NCBI RefSeq assembly: GCF_000220705.2
Contig: NZ_CP023202.1
Span: 992,001 to 1,056,000, forward strand
Source: Streptomyces xinghaiensis S187
Lineage (GTDB): Bacteria; Actinomycetota; Actinomycetes; Streptomycetales; Streptomycetaceae
DNA: 64,000 nucleotides
Direction of reading: 5' to 3'
In this document: piece after piece, positions 51,220 through 60,470 of the stretch
Position numbering within the stretch: position 1 is the stretch's first letter
Layout of the letters: each line of letters begins with the position of its first letter
Made by a program: the position numbers and the translations under genes
The notes under the pieces: model-generated
What the model saw: only the letters and a program-made list of their open reading frames with translations
What the model was told of the DNA's origin: nothing
Database searches by the model: none

Positions 51220-52494
51220 TCACCCGCCGGGCGCGCCGTGCCCCTCCCTTCCCGGGCCGCCGGGGAGCGGCAGCCTGACCCACACCGTCTTGCCGCCGCT
51301 CGCGGTCCGGTCGACGGCCCAGACGCCGCCCGCTTCACGGGTGAGCGCCGTGACGAGCAGCAGCCCGCGCCCGCCCGTGTCGAGCCGGCCGGCGTCCAGG
51401 GCCGCCGGACGGTAGGGGTGATCGTCCTCGACGGCCACTCTGATCCAGCCCGCACCGGCGGAGACCTCGATCCCGATCTCCGGGGTCAGCAGGGCCGCGT
51501 GCCGCGCGGCGTTGGCGACCAGTTCGGTGACGACCAGCAGCACGGTGTCCATCAGCTCCCCGCGTACGGGCACCGCGCGGCGCACCAGCAGATCGCGGAC
51601 CGCTGAACGGGCCCGGGGCGCCGCGGAGTCCACGCACGGTGCGGTGAACCGCCAGGCCCCCGCGTACGGGGGCTCCTCCTGCCCCGTCCCGAGCGGGGCG
51701 GGGGGCTCTCGCGGTACGGGGGGCTCCCGTCCCGTTTCCGTCTCCCCCGGTCCGCTCTCCCCCGGCCGGCGCCCGACGGGGGCGGGGGGTGCGCCGGGCC
51801 GCGAGGCGGAGGGCGACTCCCGGGCCCGCTGGTGCTCCGGCCCTCCGGAGGGCTGTCCGGGCCGTGGCCCGGGCTGCCCGGCGCGTCCGCCGGGGCGCTC
51901 GTACGGTGCCTCGGAGCCACCACCCGGAGCGGGAGTGGTCTCCGGGGGCCGCCCGTGCTGCCGCGCGGAGAACTGCCCCGGCGGCAAGGGGGCTTGGTAT
52001 CCCGGGCCCTCTGGGTGTCCCGGGTGCTCCTCCGGTGGCCGCCGCCGGCGACCGCCGGCGACCGCCTCCGCCGCCGTGGGGCGGGAACGGGGGCGCGCAG
52101 GGGGATGCGGGGGGTGAGGGCCGGGCGTCCGCGGGCCGGGCGGCTCCGGCGGCTCCTGCGGTTCTCCCGTCCGCGAGGGCCCGGGCGGCTCCGGCGGTAC
52201 GGCCGGCGCGGGCGGTGCCACCGGGGCGGGCGGTGCCACCGGGGCGGGTCCCGTCGGCCCGGGCGGCGCGGGCGCTCCGGGGGGCGCGGGCCGTCCGGGC
52301 AGTGCCACCGGCCGGGGCGGCCCGGCCGGTTCCGGCGGCAGCGCCGGGCCGGGCGGCAGCTGCGGGCGGTCCTGTCCGGCCGGTGCCTCCCGTCCCGGCT
52401 CCGGCCGCGGCGGCGCGGGGGACGGGCCGTCCGCCACCGGCCGTCCGTCGGCGGTCCGCGCCCGGTCCGGTGGTCCGTCCTCCCAGCTCTCCAT
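51220..52494 (-). CDS. Anti-sigma-like ATPase with a long proline-rich N-terminus, 424 aa
   Basis: ATG 52494 has GGAGGGGGCGG upstream. Residues 1 to ~290 are almost entirely Pro, Gly, Arg, Ala and Glu, with repeats such as PPAPVAPPAPVAPP, and are certainly disordered. The last ~130 residues are a HATPase_c domain (LLVVTELVANAARHAALL; VEDDHPYRPA; GRLDTGGRGLLLVTALTREAGGVW), as in Streptomyces RsbW-like regulators. It probably binds a partner protein in a switch. Kinase activity is not demonstrated. The disordered arm is much longer than usual for this group (140-200 residues). Confidence 0.82.
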   Translation of the reverse strand: MESWEDGPPDRARTADGRPVADGPSPAPPRPEPGREAPAGQDRPQLPPGPALPPEPAGPPRPVALPGRPAPPGAPAPPGPTGPAPVAPPAPVAPPAPAVPPEPPGPSRTGEPQEPPEPPGPRTPGPHPPHPPARPRSRPTAAEAVAGGRRRRPPEEHPGHPEGPGYQAPLPPGQFSARQHGRPPETTPAPGGGSEAPYERPGGRAGQPGPRPGQPSGGPEHQRARESPSASRPGAPPAPVGRRPGESGPGETETGREPPVPREPPAPLGTGQEEPPYAGAWRFTAPCVDSAAPRARSAVRDLLVRRAVPVRGELMDTVLLVVTELVANAARHAALLTPEIGIEVSAGAGWIRVAVEDDHPYRPAALDAGRLDTGGRGLLLVTALTREAGGVWAVDRTASGGKTVWVRLPLPGGPGREGHGAPGG

Positions 52495-52891
52495 CTGCCC
52501 GCCCCCTCCGGTTCGGAGAGCTCCCCTCCCGCCCCGCGGTCGTGCCGGGGCAGCCGGGCACATCCGCGTCGCGGCTGCTTCGCTCCCGGACCGATGCTGG
52601 CAACGGAACGGTCGAATCCGGTCTGCTGCCCGGAAGTGTGCGCCGATCGACAAGTTCTGAGCGTTCCCGTCCGCCGTCGCCGTTCCCGGCGACCGCCCCG
52701 GTGTCCCCGCCATCCGGGCCTCCGGGGCGGAGCACAGCGTCCATGCCGTTGTCGGTGGGGTTGACGGGGCTCCTGAGACCGGTGAAGCGGAGGATGAAGG
52801 CCAACGCGCCGGCGGTCCCTGCCGCCCGAGGCCGTCCGGCCCGCCCACCTCCCCGTCCCTGCCTTCCGAGGGCCCGGATAGCATCCGGCGC
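52495..52891. other. Divergent intergenic region
   Basis: It contains upstream sequences of the ATPase gene (minus) and the hydratase gene (plus). Minus-strand open frames extend through it from the ATPase gene but lose family character. The -10 hexamer at 52,879-52,884 is the only element I can support. Confidence 0.4.
52879..52884 (+). promoter_or_regulatory. -10 hexamer TAGCAT of a probable leaderless transcript
   Basis: TAGCAT ends 7 nt before ATG 52892; there is no Shine-Dalgarno. Confidence 0.55.
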
Positions 52892-53740
52892 ATGGCCCTC
52901 TCCCCCTCCGCCGGTTCCGCCGCGGGCACCGGCTCCGCGGTCCCCGCCGGCACCCTGCTGTGCGAGGTCCGCGACGGCGTCGCGACCGTCACCATCCACC
53001 ACCCGGCGAAGCGCAACGCGATGACCGCCGCCATGTGGCGCGAGCTGCCCGTGCTGCTGGAACGGCTCGCGGCCGACGCCTCCGTACGGGTCCTGGTGCT
53101 CACCGGCTCCGGGGGCACCTTCTGCGCGGGCGCCGACATCGCCGAGCTGAGCGGCGCCGGAAGCGAGGACGGGGACGAGAACGGGGCCGGGGACGGGAAA
53201 CCCGCCGGCGGCGGGACGCAGAGCCTGGCCGTGGCCGCCGAGGAGGCGCTGGCCGCCTTCCCCAAGCCGACGCTCGCCGCCGTCCGCGGCTACTGTGTGG
53301 GCGGCGGCTGCCAGCTCGCCGCGGCCTGTGACCTGCGCTTCGCCGCCGAGGGGTCCTCCTTCGGCGTCACCCCCGCCCGGCTCGGCATCGTCTACCCGGC
53401 GACGGCCACCCGCCGTCTCGCCGGACTGGTCGGCCCGGCCACCGCGAAGTTCCTGCTGTTCTCCGCCGAGCTGATCGACGCCGGTCGCGCCCTGCGCACC
53501 GGCCTGGTGGACGAACTGCTGCCGCCGGAGGACCTGGACGGGCGGGTCGCGGAGTTCGCCCGGACCCTCGCCTCCCGGTCGCTGCTGACCCAGGCCGCCG
53601 CCAAGGAGTTCGCCAACGGCGACGCCCGGCCGGAGCGGGTGGCCCACTGGGCGGAGCAGGCCCGCGGGAGCGGCGACACCGCCGAGGGCGTCAGCGCCTT
53701 CCTGGAGCGCCGCCCGCCGCGCTTCACCTGGGCGGGCTGA
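52892..53740 (+). CDS. Enoyl-CoA hydratase/isomerase family protein, 282 aa
   Basis: The crotonase fold is evident: VATVTIHHPAKRNAMTAAMWREL, GTFCAGADIAEL (oxyanion hole), AAVRGYCVGGGCQLAAACDLRFAAEGSSFGVTPARLGIVYP. The catalytic Glu positions in GGGCQLAAACD and PARLGIVY are not both Glu, so the reaction (hydration, isomerisation or other) cannot be fixed. A charged insert (GSEDGDENGAGDGK) follows the first oxyanion strand. A TANNNT hexamer 7 nt before ATG suggests a leaderless mRNA. Confidence 0.9.
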   Translation: MALSPSAGSAAGTGSAVPAGTLLCEVRDGVATVTIHHPAKRNAMTAAMWRELPVLLERLAADASVRVLVLTGSGGTFCAGADIAELSGAGSEDGDENGAGDGKPAGGGTQSLAVAAEEALAAFPKPTLAAVRGYCVGGGCQLAAACDLRFAAEGSSFGVTPARLGIVYPATATRRLAGLVGPATAKFLLFSAELIDAGRALRTGLVDELLPPEDLDGRVAEFARTLASRSLLTQAAAKEFANGDARPERVAHWAEQARGSGDTAEGVSAFLERRPPRFTWAG

Positions 53741-53892
53741 GCACCGGCGGCCGCCGGTCACCCGTGCGCGCCGAGCGGCCGTAGCCCGGCATGGTCCACG
53801 GCGGACGTGGCGGGCGGAGCAGGCGGGGCAGGCGCCCCGGGCCCCGCGGGCAGCGCCGGCGACCGCCCTTCCCCGGCCTCATTACCGGCGCG

Positions 53893-53898
53893 TAACCT
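53893..53898 (+). promoter_or_regulatory. -10 hexamer TAACCT of a probable leaderless transcript
   Basis: TAACCT ends 7 nt before ATG 53906; there is no Shine-Dalgarno. Confidence 0.55.
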
Positions 53899-53905
53899 GC
53901 CGGGC

Positions 53906-54775
53906 ATGACGACGACCTCCCTGCCCCCGCGTGCCGGACGGCACTGCCACAACGCTGTCAACCCGCTGCACTCGGCGCTCTACTTCTCCCCGGACCTCGG
54001 CCGGGAGCTGGCGGCCCTCGGACTCGGCAGCTCCCGCGCGGCCTACTTCGCGGCCCGCTCCGCCCCGATGGGCGCCGTCGGCGCGGGCACCGTCACCGCC
54101 ACCTTCTACAACTTCAGCCATGACCTGGTGGCCCGGCACGTCCCCGCGATGTGGGAGACCGCGTCCCCCGAGGCGGTGCTCGCCGCCCGGCTGCGCGCCG
54201 CCGACGCGACCCTGCGCCGGCTGCTCGGCGAGGACGTCATCGCCTCGCCCGGGATGGCCGAGGCCGCGGAGCTCGCGCTGCGCGCCGCCGAGGCCTGCGG
54301 GCGGTCCGGACGGCCCCTGTACGCGGCCCACGCCGACCTGCCCGTACCGGAGGAGCCGCACCTCGCCTTCTGGCACGCGGCCACACTGCTGCGCGAACAC
54401 CGGGGCGACGGCCACGTCGCGCTGCTCGTCGGCGCCGGGCTGGACCCGCTGGAGGCCCTGGTCAGCCATACGGCCAGCGGGCGGGGCATGGCACCGGCCT
54501 GGGCCCTGCGGACCCGCGGCTGGACGGAGGCGGACTGGTCGGCGGCACAGGACCGGCTGCGGGACCGCGGACTGCTCGACGCCGCCGGGGAGCTGACCGA
54601 CGCCGGCACCGGGCTGCGCAAGACCCTGGAGGAGGAGACGGACCGGCTGGACCGGGCCCCGTACGAGCACCTGGGCGCGGCCGGTGTCGAGCGGCTGACC
54701 GCTCTGGCGGTCGAGTGGCGGAACGCGGCGGTGATGGCCGGCGCCTTCCCGCCGGATCTCTTCGGCAAGGGCTGA
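53906..54775 (+). CDS. SCO6745-type helix-turn-helix-like protein, 289 aa
   Basis: The sequence AGRHCHNAVNPLHSALYFSPDLGRELAALGL followed by RAAYFAARSAPMGAVGAGTVTATFYNFSHDLVARHVPAMW is characteristic of the actinobacterial SCO6745 family. The C-terminal part (GWTEADWSAAQDRLRDRGLLDAAGELTDAGTGLRKTLEEETD) looks like a winged-helix domain as in MarR-like proteins. Members are common in Streptomyces and their role is not established; they may bind a ligand through the His-containing N-terminal domain. It is probably leaderless (see the -10 hexamer). Confidence 0.82.
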   Translation: MTTTSLPPRAGRHCHNAVNPLHSALYFSPDLGRELAALGLGSSRAAYFAARSAPMGAVGAGTVTATFYNFSHDLVARHVPAMWETASPEAVLAARLRAADATLRRLLGEDVIASPGMAEAAELALRAAEACGRSGRPLYAAHADLPVPEEPHLAFWHAATLLREHRGDGHVALLVGAGLDPLEALVSHTASGRGMAPAWALRTRGWTEADWSAAQDRLRDRGLLDAAGELTDAGTGLRKTLEEETDRLDRAPYEHLGAAGVERLTALAVEWRNAAVMAGAFPPDLFGKG

Positions 54776-54865
54776 GCGGCCGCGCGGCGGGCGGACCGGC
54801 GGGCATGGCGGGGCGCGGGCGGATTGTTTGGACCTGCCGCATCCGGTCAGACGCGGTGTACGGCC

Positions 54866-54888
54866 GCACGGATCAGGAGGATCCGTGC
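54866..54888 (+). promoter_or_regulatory. Inverted repeat upstream of the LPFR small-protein gene
   Basis: GCACGGATC (54866-54874) pairs with 54880-54888 across a 5-nt loop, 56 nt before GTG 54945. It may be a leader hairpin or terminator of the preceding gene. The same region contains TTGGAC at ~54,829, a possible -35. Confidence 0.35.
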
Positions 54889-54944
54889 ACACGGCCGCGA
54901 AGCGGACGTAGCCGTCAGAGCACGCCCGACCAGAGGAGGACCAC

Positions 54945-55070
54945 GTGTTCCGTGCCATCGCAGACGCACTCCGGGCCGTCGGCGGCGCCCTGGCCACCGT
55001 CGTCACCCTGCCCTTCCGTGTCCTGAGCAAGCTGTTCGGCGGCGCCTCCCGCAGCACCCGCCGGGTCTGA
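54945..55070 (+). CDS. LPFR-motif small protein, 41 aa
   Basis: GTG 54945 follows a strong GAGGAGG. The peptide starts MFRAIADALRAVGGALATV and contains the conserved VTLPFRVLSKLFGGA, the LPFR motif that names this small-protein family in Streptomyces. It is a basic amphipathic helix with a hydrophobic core, probably membrane-associated. Function is unknown. It lies in the 406-nt gap between the SCO6745-like gene and tex and would be missed by length-limited gene callers. Confidence 0.85.
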   Translation: MFRAIADALRAVGGALATVVTLPFRVLSKLFGGASRSTRRV

Positions 55071-55181
55071 CCGCGACCGCCGCTCCCGTCGGCCGCGCCC
55101 GGCCGACGAGTCACCGGCCCGGCTGTCCGTGCCGCCTGCCACAATGCAGTCTCCAGCACGACGACAAGGCGGAACGGGATC

Positions 55182-57584
55182 GTGACGACGTCGATTGAGG
55201 GCAGGATCGCCGAGGAGCTCGGCGTACGGGAACAGCAGGTCAGGGCCGCCGTCGAGTTGCTCGACGGCGGCTCGACCGTGCCGTTCATCGCGCGCTACCG
55301 CAAGGAAGCGACCGAGATGCTCGACGACGCGCAGCTGCGCGCCCTCGAGGAGCGGCTGCGCTATCTGCGCGAGCTGGAGGAGCGGCGCGCCGCCGTCCTG
55401 GAATCGGTGCGGAGCCAGGGCAAGCTCGACGCCGCCCTGGAGGCGAGCATCCTCGCCGCGGAGTCCAAGGCGCGGCTGGAGGACATCTACCTCCCCTTCA
55501 AGCCCAAGCGGCGCACCAAGGCGCAGATCGCCCGGGAGGCCGGGCTGGAGCCGCTGGCCGACGGCCTGCTGGCCGACCCCTCGGCCGAGCCGAAGGCCGC
55601 GGCGGCGGCCTTCGTGGATCCGGAGAAGGGCGTCGCGGACGCCGCCGCGGCGCTGGACGGCGCCCGGTCGATCCTCACCGAGCGCTTCAGCGAGGACGCC
55701 GACCTCATCGGCGAGCTGCGCGAGCGGATGTGGACCAGAGGGCGGCTGACCGCGAAGGTCCGGGAGGGCAAGGAGGAGGCGGGCGCCAAGTTCGCCGACT
55801 ACTTCGGCTTCTCACAGGGCTTCACCGAACTTCCCTCGCACCGGGTCCTCGCCATGTTCCGGGGCGAGAAGGAGGACGTCCTCGACCTCGCGCTGGAACC
55901 CGAGGAGCCGGAGACGGCCGGGGCACCGACGGCCTACGAGGCGGCCATCGCCCGGCGGTTCGGGATCGCCGACCGGGGCCGCCCGGCGGACCGCTGGCTG
56001 GCCGACACCGTGCGCTGGGCCTGGCGCACCCGCGTCCTCGTCCACCTCGGCATCGACCTGCGGCTGCGGCTGCGGCAGGCGGCGGAGGACGAGGCCGTGC
56101 GGGTCTTCGCGGCGAACCTGCGCGATCTGCTGCTGGCCGCCCCCGCCGGCTCCCGCGCCACCATGGGGCTCGACCCCGGCTTCCGTACCGGTGTGAAGGT
56201 GGCCGTGGTGGACGCGACCGGCAAGGTCGCCGCCACGGAGACGATCTACCCGCACGTCCCGCAGCAGAAGTGGGACGCCTCCCTCGCCACCCTGGCCCGG
56301 CTGGCCCGAGAGCACCGCGTCGAGCTGATCGCGATCGGCAACGGCACCGCCTCCCGGGAGACGGACAGGCTGGCGGCCGATCTCATCGCGCGCGAGCCGG
56401 AGCTGAAGCTCACCAAGGTGATGGTCTCCGAGGCCGGCGCCTCCGTGTACTCGGCCTCCGCCTTCGCCTCGCAGGAACTGCCCGAGCTGGACGTCTCGCT
56501 GCGCGGCGCGGTGTCCATCGCCCGCCGGCTGCAGGACCCGCTCGCGGAGCTGGTGAAGATCGACCCCAAGTCGATCGGCGTCGGCCAGTACCAGCACGAC
56601 CTCTCCGAGGTGAAGCTGTCCCGCTCGCTGGACGCGGTCGTGGAGGACTGCGTCAACGGCGTCGGGGTGGACGTCAACACCGCCTCCGCGCCGCTGCTCG
56701 GCCGGGTCTCCGGCATCGGCGCCGGGCTCGCCGAGAACATCGTCGCCCACCGCGACACCCACGGCCCGTTCAAGACCCGCAAGGAGCTCAAGGACGTGGC
56801 CCGGCTGGGGCCGAAGGCGTACGAGCAGTGCGCGGGCTTCCTGCGGATCCAGGGCGGGGACGACCCGCTGGACGCGTCCAGCGTGCACCCGGAGGCGTAT
56901 CCGGTGGTGCGCCGGATCGTGCGGTCGGCGGACAGCGACGTGCGCGGACTGATCGGCAACACGGCCGTGCTGCGCAGGCTCCGGCCGGAGGAGTTCGTCG
57001 ACGACTCCTTCGGGCTGCCGACCGTCACGGACATCCTGAAGGAGCTGGAGAAGCCGGGCCGCGACCCGCGGCCGGCGTTCCGCACGGCCGCGTTCAAGGA
57101 GGGCGTCGAGAAGATCGGTGACCTGCGGCCGGGGATGCTGCTGGAGGGCGTCGTCACCAACGTCGCCGCGTTCGGCGCGTTCGTGGACGTCGGGGTGCAC
57201 CAGGACGGCCTGGTCCACGTCTCCGCGATGTCGAAGACCTTCGTCAAGGACCCGCGGGACGTGGTGAAGCCGGGCGACATCGTCCGGGTGAAGGTCCTGG
57301 ACGTGGACATCCCGCGGAAGCGGATCTCGCTGACGCTGCGGCTGGAGGACGAGGTCCCGGCGCCCGGCGCGGCGGCCCCGGCCGGAAACGGCGGTGAGCG
57401 GCGTCCGGGCCGTGCGCCCCAGCCCCGGCAGGGCCGGCCAGGCCAGGGCGGCCGGGGCGGCGGCGCGGGCCGGGGCGGGAACCGGGGCGGCGGCGGCCGT
57501 GACGCGGCCCCGGCGAACGGCGCGATGGCCGACGCGCTGCGCCGCGCGGGACTGCTGAAACCGGAGGGCGGCGGCCGCTCGTAG
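55182..57584 (+). CDS. tex: Tex family RNA-binding transcriptional accessory protein, 800 aa
   Basis: Tex binds nucleic acids and is thought to act on transcription or RNA. Order: N-terminal helical region ([37 protein letters not shown]), YqgF-like RNase H domain ([17 protein letters not shown] ... [16 protein letters not shown]), helix-hairpin-helix ([35 protein letters not shown]) and S1 domain ([31 protein letters not shown], ~645-715). The last ~65 residues are a Gly/Arg/Pro-rich tail with RGG-like repeats, ending in [11 protein letters not shown], which is common in Streptomyces Tex. Start is GTG 55182. Confidence 0.95.
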   Translation: MTTSIEGRIAEELGVREQQVRAAVELLDGGSTVPFIARYRKEATEMLDDAQLRALEERLRYLRELEERRAAVLESVRSQGKLDAALEASILAAESKARLEDIYLPFKPKRRTKAQIAREAGLEPLADGLLADPSAEPKAAAAAFVDPEKGVADAAAALDGARSILTERFSEDADLIGELRERMWTRGRLTAKVREGKEEAGAKFADYFGFSQGFTELPSHRVLAMFRGEKEDVLDLALEPEEPETAGAPTAYEAAIARRFGIADRGRPADRWLADTVRWAWRTRVLVHLGIDLRLRLRQAAEDEAVRVFAANLRDLLLAAPAGSRATMGLDPGFRTGVKVAVVDATGKVAATETIYPHVPQQKWDASLATLARLAREHRVELIAIGNGTASRETDRLAADLIAREPELKLTKVMVSEAGASVYSASAFASQELPELDVSLRGAVSIARRLQDPLAELVKIDPKSIGVGQYQHDLSEVKLSRSLDAVVEDCVNGVGVDVNTASAPLLGRVSGIGAGLAENIVAHRDTHGPFKTRKELKDVARLGPKAYEQCAGFLRIQGGDDPLDASSVHPEAYPVVRRIVRSADSDVRGLIGNTAVLRRLRPEEFVDDSFGLPTVTDILKELEKPGRDPRPAFRTAAFKEGVEKIGDLRPGMLLEGVVTNVAAFGAFVDVGVHQDGLVHVSAMSKTFVKDPRDVVKPGDIVRVKVLDVDIPRKRISLTLRLEDEVPAPGAAAPAGNGGERRPGRAPQPRQGRPGQGGRGGGAGRGGNRGGGGRDAAPANGAMADALRRAGLLKPEGGGRS

Positions 57585-57591
57585 CGGCCGG

Positions 57592-57619
57592 GGGCCCGGC
57601 GTCCCCGGCCGCCGGGCCC
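57592..57619 (+). terminator. Hairpin terminator after tex
   Basis: A perfect 10-bp GC stem (57592-57601 with 57610-57619, 8-nt loop) begins 8 nt after the tex stop. Confidence 0.6.
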
Positions 57620-57671
57620 ACCCGCGCCGCCGGGTTCGGAATCCGGTTTCCGGAGGACGGCGGCGGCCGTT

Positions 57672-57677
57672 TAGCGT
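57672..57677 (+). promoter_or_regulatory. -10 hexamer TAGCGT of a probable leaderless transcript
   Basis: TAGCGT ends 7 nt before ATG 57685. Confidence 0.55.
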
Positions 57678-57684
57678 GGGGCTC

Positions 57685-58632
57685 ATGCCCGACGACCTCG
57701 CAGTTCACGACACCTCCCCCGGGCCCGCCGCGGCCACCGGCACCGGCCGTGCCCCGTCCGGGCGGCGGGCCGGCGGGAAAGTGCGGGCCTCGGGGCTCGT
57801 CCTGGGCAGTGCCCTGTCACTGCAGTTCGGCGCGGCGGTGGCGGCCCTGCTGTTCCCGCGGGCGGGAGCACTGGGGGTGGTGACGCTGCGGCTGCTGTTC
57901 GGGGCCGTGGTGCTGATGGTGCTCTGCCGGCCGCGGCTGCGCGGTCACAGCCGGGCCGACTGGGGCCTGGTGGCCGCGTTCGGGCTGGCGCTCGGCGGGA
58001 TGAACACGCTGTTCTACCAGGCGATCGAGCGGATTCCGCTGGGCACGGCCGTGACCCTGGAGGTGCTCGGCCCGCTGGTGCTGTCCGTGGTGGCGTCACG
58101 GCGCCCGGTGAGCTGGCTCTGGGCGGTCCTGGCGCTCGGCGGCGTCCTGCTGCTGGGGCGCGGGGGCTTCGACGAGCTGAACGCCGCCGGGGTCGCGTAC
58201 GCCCTGGGCGCGGGCGCGATGTGGGCCCTGTACATCCTGCTGTCCGCCCGCACCGGCCGCCGCTTCGCCGGCAGCGACGGCCTGGCGCTGGCCCTGGTGG
58301 TGGCCGCCGCACTGAGCCTGCCGCTGGGGGTGGCGAGCGCCGGACGGACGCTGCTGGACCCGGTGACGCTGGGGCTGGGCGCGGCGGTCGCCCTGCTGTC
58401 CTCGGTGCTGCCCTACAGCCTGGAGCTGGCGTCGCTGCGCAGGCTGCCCGCCGCGACGTTCGCCGTGCTGATGAGCGTGGAGCCGGCGGTGGCGGCCGCG
58501 GCCGGCTTCCTCGTCCTCGACCAGGCCCTCTCGCTGGTCACCGGCCTGGCCATCGGACTGGTGGTGGCCGCGAGCATCGGCGCCGTGCTCACTCCCCCGG
58601 CGCCGCGCACCCCGCCCGTCAGCGCTCCGTGA
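57685..58632 (+). CDS. EamA/DMT-family transporter, 315 aa
   Basis: Ten hydrophobic helices form two EamA repeats. SALSLQFGAAVAALLFPRAGALGVVTLRLLFGAVVLM and YQAIERIPLGTAVTLEVLGPLVLSVV in the first, and SLRRLPAATFAVLMSVEPAVAAAAGFLVLDQ in the second, resemble the RhtA-type exporters of amino acids and related compounds. Substrate is unknown. ATG 57685 is preferred; a GTG nine bases upstream (57676) overlaps the -10 hexamer. Its 3' end overlaps the convergent ABC-F gene by 14 bp. Confidence 0.9.
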   Translation: MPDDLAVHDTSPGPAAATGTGRAPSGRRAGGKVRASGLVLGSALSLQFGAAVAALLFPRAGALGVVTLRLLFGAVVLMVLCRPRLRGHSRADWGLVAAFGLALGGMNTLFYQAIERIPLGTAVTLEVLGPLVLSVVASRRPVSWLWAVLALGGVLLLGRGGFDELNAAGVAYALGAGAMWALYILLSARTGRRFAGSDGLALALVVAAALSLPLGVASAGRTLLDPVTLGLGAAVALLSSVLPYSLELASLRRLPAATFAVLMSVEPAVAAAAGFLVLDQALSLVTGLAIGLVVAASIGAVLTPPAPRTPPVSAP

Positions 58633-60304
58633 TGCGTCCCCCGGCGACCTCGATCCGCCGGGTGACGTGGACCGCGTCGAGCATCCGGCGGTCGTGGGTG
58701 ACGAGCAGCAGCGTGCCGTTGTACGAGGCGAGGGCCGCTTCGAGCTGCTCGATGGCGGGCAGGTCGAGATGGTTCGTCGGCTCGTCCAGGACGAGCAGGT
58801 TGACGCCCTTGCCCTGCAGGAGGGCGAGGGCCGCGCGGGTGCGCTCCCCCGGTGAGAGGGTCGCGGCGGGACGCAGGACGTGGGCGGCGGCGAGCCCGAA
58901 CTTGGCGAGCAGCGTCCGGGCCTCGGCCGGGTCCAGTTCGGGGGTGGCCGCCCGGAAGGCTTCCAGCAGCGGGGTGCCGTCCGCGCTGGCACCGCCCGCA
59001 CCGCCCGTGCCGTCCGTGCCGTCCGTGCCGAAGAGCCGTCCGCGTGCCTGGTCCACCTCGCCGACGACCACGCCCGGCCCGAGCGCCGCCTGCCCGGCGT
59101 CGAGCGGGAGGCGGCCGAGGAGGGCGGCGAGCAGCGTGGTCTTGCCGGAGCCGTTGGCGCCGGTGACGGCCACCCGGTCCGCCCAGTCGATCTGCAGGTC
59201 GACCGGGCCGAAGCGGAAGCCGCCGCGCCGCACCTCGGCGGCGCGCAGGGTCGCCACGACGGCGCCGGAGCGGGGCGCGGCGGCGATCTCCATCCGCAGT
59301 TCCCACTCCTTGCGCGGCTCCTCCACCGTCTCCAGACGCTCGATGAGCCGCTCGGTCTGCCGGGCCTTGGCGGCCTGTTTCTCGGTGGTCTCGGTGCGGG
59401 CGTTGCGGCCGATCTTGTCGTTGTCGCTCATCTTGCGCCGCGCGTTCTTGACGCCCTTCTCCATCCAGGCGCGCTGGGTGCGGGCCCGGGCCTCCAGGCC
59501 GGCGCGGGTGCCGGCGTACTCCTCGTACGCCTCGCGGGCCCGGCGGCGGGCGGTCTCGCGCTCCTCCAGGTAGGCGGTGTAGCCGCCGCCGAAGAGGTTC
59601 ACCTGCTGCTGCGCCAGGTCGAGTTCGAGGACCTTGGTGACGGTGCGGGTGAGGAACTCGCGGTCGTGGCTGACGAGGACGGTGCCGGCGCGGAGCCCGC
59701 GGACGAAGGTCTCCAGGCGCTGCAGCCCGTCCAGGTCGAGGTCGTTGGTGGGTTCGTCGAGGAGGAAGACGTCGTACCGGCTGAGCAGCAGGGAGGCGAG
59801 GCCGGCGCGGGCGGCCTGGCCGCCGGAGAGGGTGGTCATGGGCCGGTCGAGGCCGGTGTCGAGGCCGAGGGAGGCGGTGACGTCCTCGGCGCGTTCGTCC
59901 AGGTCGGCCGCGCCGAGGGAGAGCCAGCGGTCGAAGGCGGCCGCGTAGGCGTCGTCGGCGCCCGGCCGCTCCTCGACGAGGGCCTCGGTGGCGGCGTCCA
60001 GCGCGGCCTGGGCGGCGCTCACCCCGGTCCGGCGGGCGAGGAAGTCCCGTACCGACTCGCCGGGCCGGCGCTCGGGCTCCTGCGGGAGGTGGCCGACGGT
60101 GGCGGTGGGCGGGCTGAGCCGCACCTGCCCGTCCTCGGCGCTGTCGAGCCCGGCGAGCAGCCGGAGCAGGGTGGACTTGCCCGCGCCGTTGACACCGACG
60201 AGGCCGATGACGTCGCCGGGGGCGACGACCAGGTCGAGCCCGGAGAAGAGGGAGCGTTCGCCGTGGCCGGCGGTGAGGTTCTTGGCGACGAGGGTGGCGT
60301 TCAT
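58619..60304 (-). CDS. ABC-F family ATPase, 561 aa
   Basis: There are two ABC domains without membrane segments: Walker A GVNGAGKST and signature LSGGQAARAGLA with LLDEPTNDLDL in the first, GANGSGKTT, LSPGERTRAALA and LDEPTNHLDL in the second. The linker (RARTQRAWMEKGVKNARRKMSDNDKIGRNARTETTEK) is the ribosome-reaching arm. ABC-F proteins act on the ribosome; this group includes antibiotic-resistance members, but its own specificity is unknown. The second domain carries a Gly/Thr/Asp insert (GTDGTDGTGGAGG) encoded by a GTGCCGTCC repeat. Confidence 0.93.
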   Translation of the reverse strand: MNATLVAKNLTAGHGERSLFSGLDLVVAPGDVIGLVGVNGAGKSTLLRLLAGLDSAEDGQVRLSPPTATVGHLPQEPERRPGESVRDFLARRTGVSAAQAALDAATEALVEERPGADDAYAAAFDRWLSLGAADLDERAEDVTASLGLDTGLDRPMTTLSGGQAARAGLASLLLSRYDVFLLDEPTNDLDLDGLQRLETFVRGLRAGTVLVSHDREFLTRTVTKVLELDLAQQQVNLFGGGYTAYLEERETARRRAREAYEEYAGTRAGLEARARTQRAWMEKGVKNARRKMSDNDKIGRNARTETTEKQAAKARQTERLIERLETVEEPRKEWELRMEIAAAPRSGAVVATLRAAEVRRGGFRFGPVDLQIDWADRVAVTGANGSGKTTLLAALLGRLPLDAGQAALGPGVVVGEVDQARGRLFGTDGTDGTGGAGGASADGTPLLEAFRAATPELDPAEARTLLAKFGLAAAHVLRPAATLSPGERTRAALALLQGKGVNLLVLDEPTNHLDLPAIEQLEAALASYNGTLLLVTHDRRMLDAVHVTRRIEVAGGRITER

Positions 60305-60428
60305 GAGGGTGCCGATTCTAGGGCCCGGTACGGCGCCGGCCGGACCTTCCCCGTCCCCGTCCGGCCCCCTCGGCCCCGCCGGAGCCCGGCCCCCCGGCCG
60401 CCCCGGCCGCCGGGACGCCCTCGGTCCT

Positions 60429-60460
60429 CCCGCGGGCGCCTCGGCCGGGGCGCCCGCGGG
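60429..60460 (-). terminator. Hairpin terminator after the BCCT gene
   Basis: A perfect 12-bp stem (60429-60440 with 60449-60460, 8-nt loop) lies 11 nt beyond the stop at 60471 on the minus strand. Confidence 0.7.
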
Positions 60461-60470
60461 GCCGGTCCGC

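Noticed and set aside
51335..53761. 808-residue minus-strand ORF spanning the ATPase and hydratase genes
   Set aside because: It is out of frame with the HATPase domain and antisense to the hydratase; no domain is visible.
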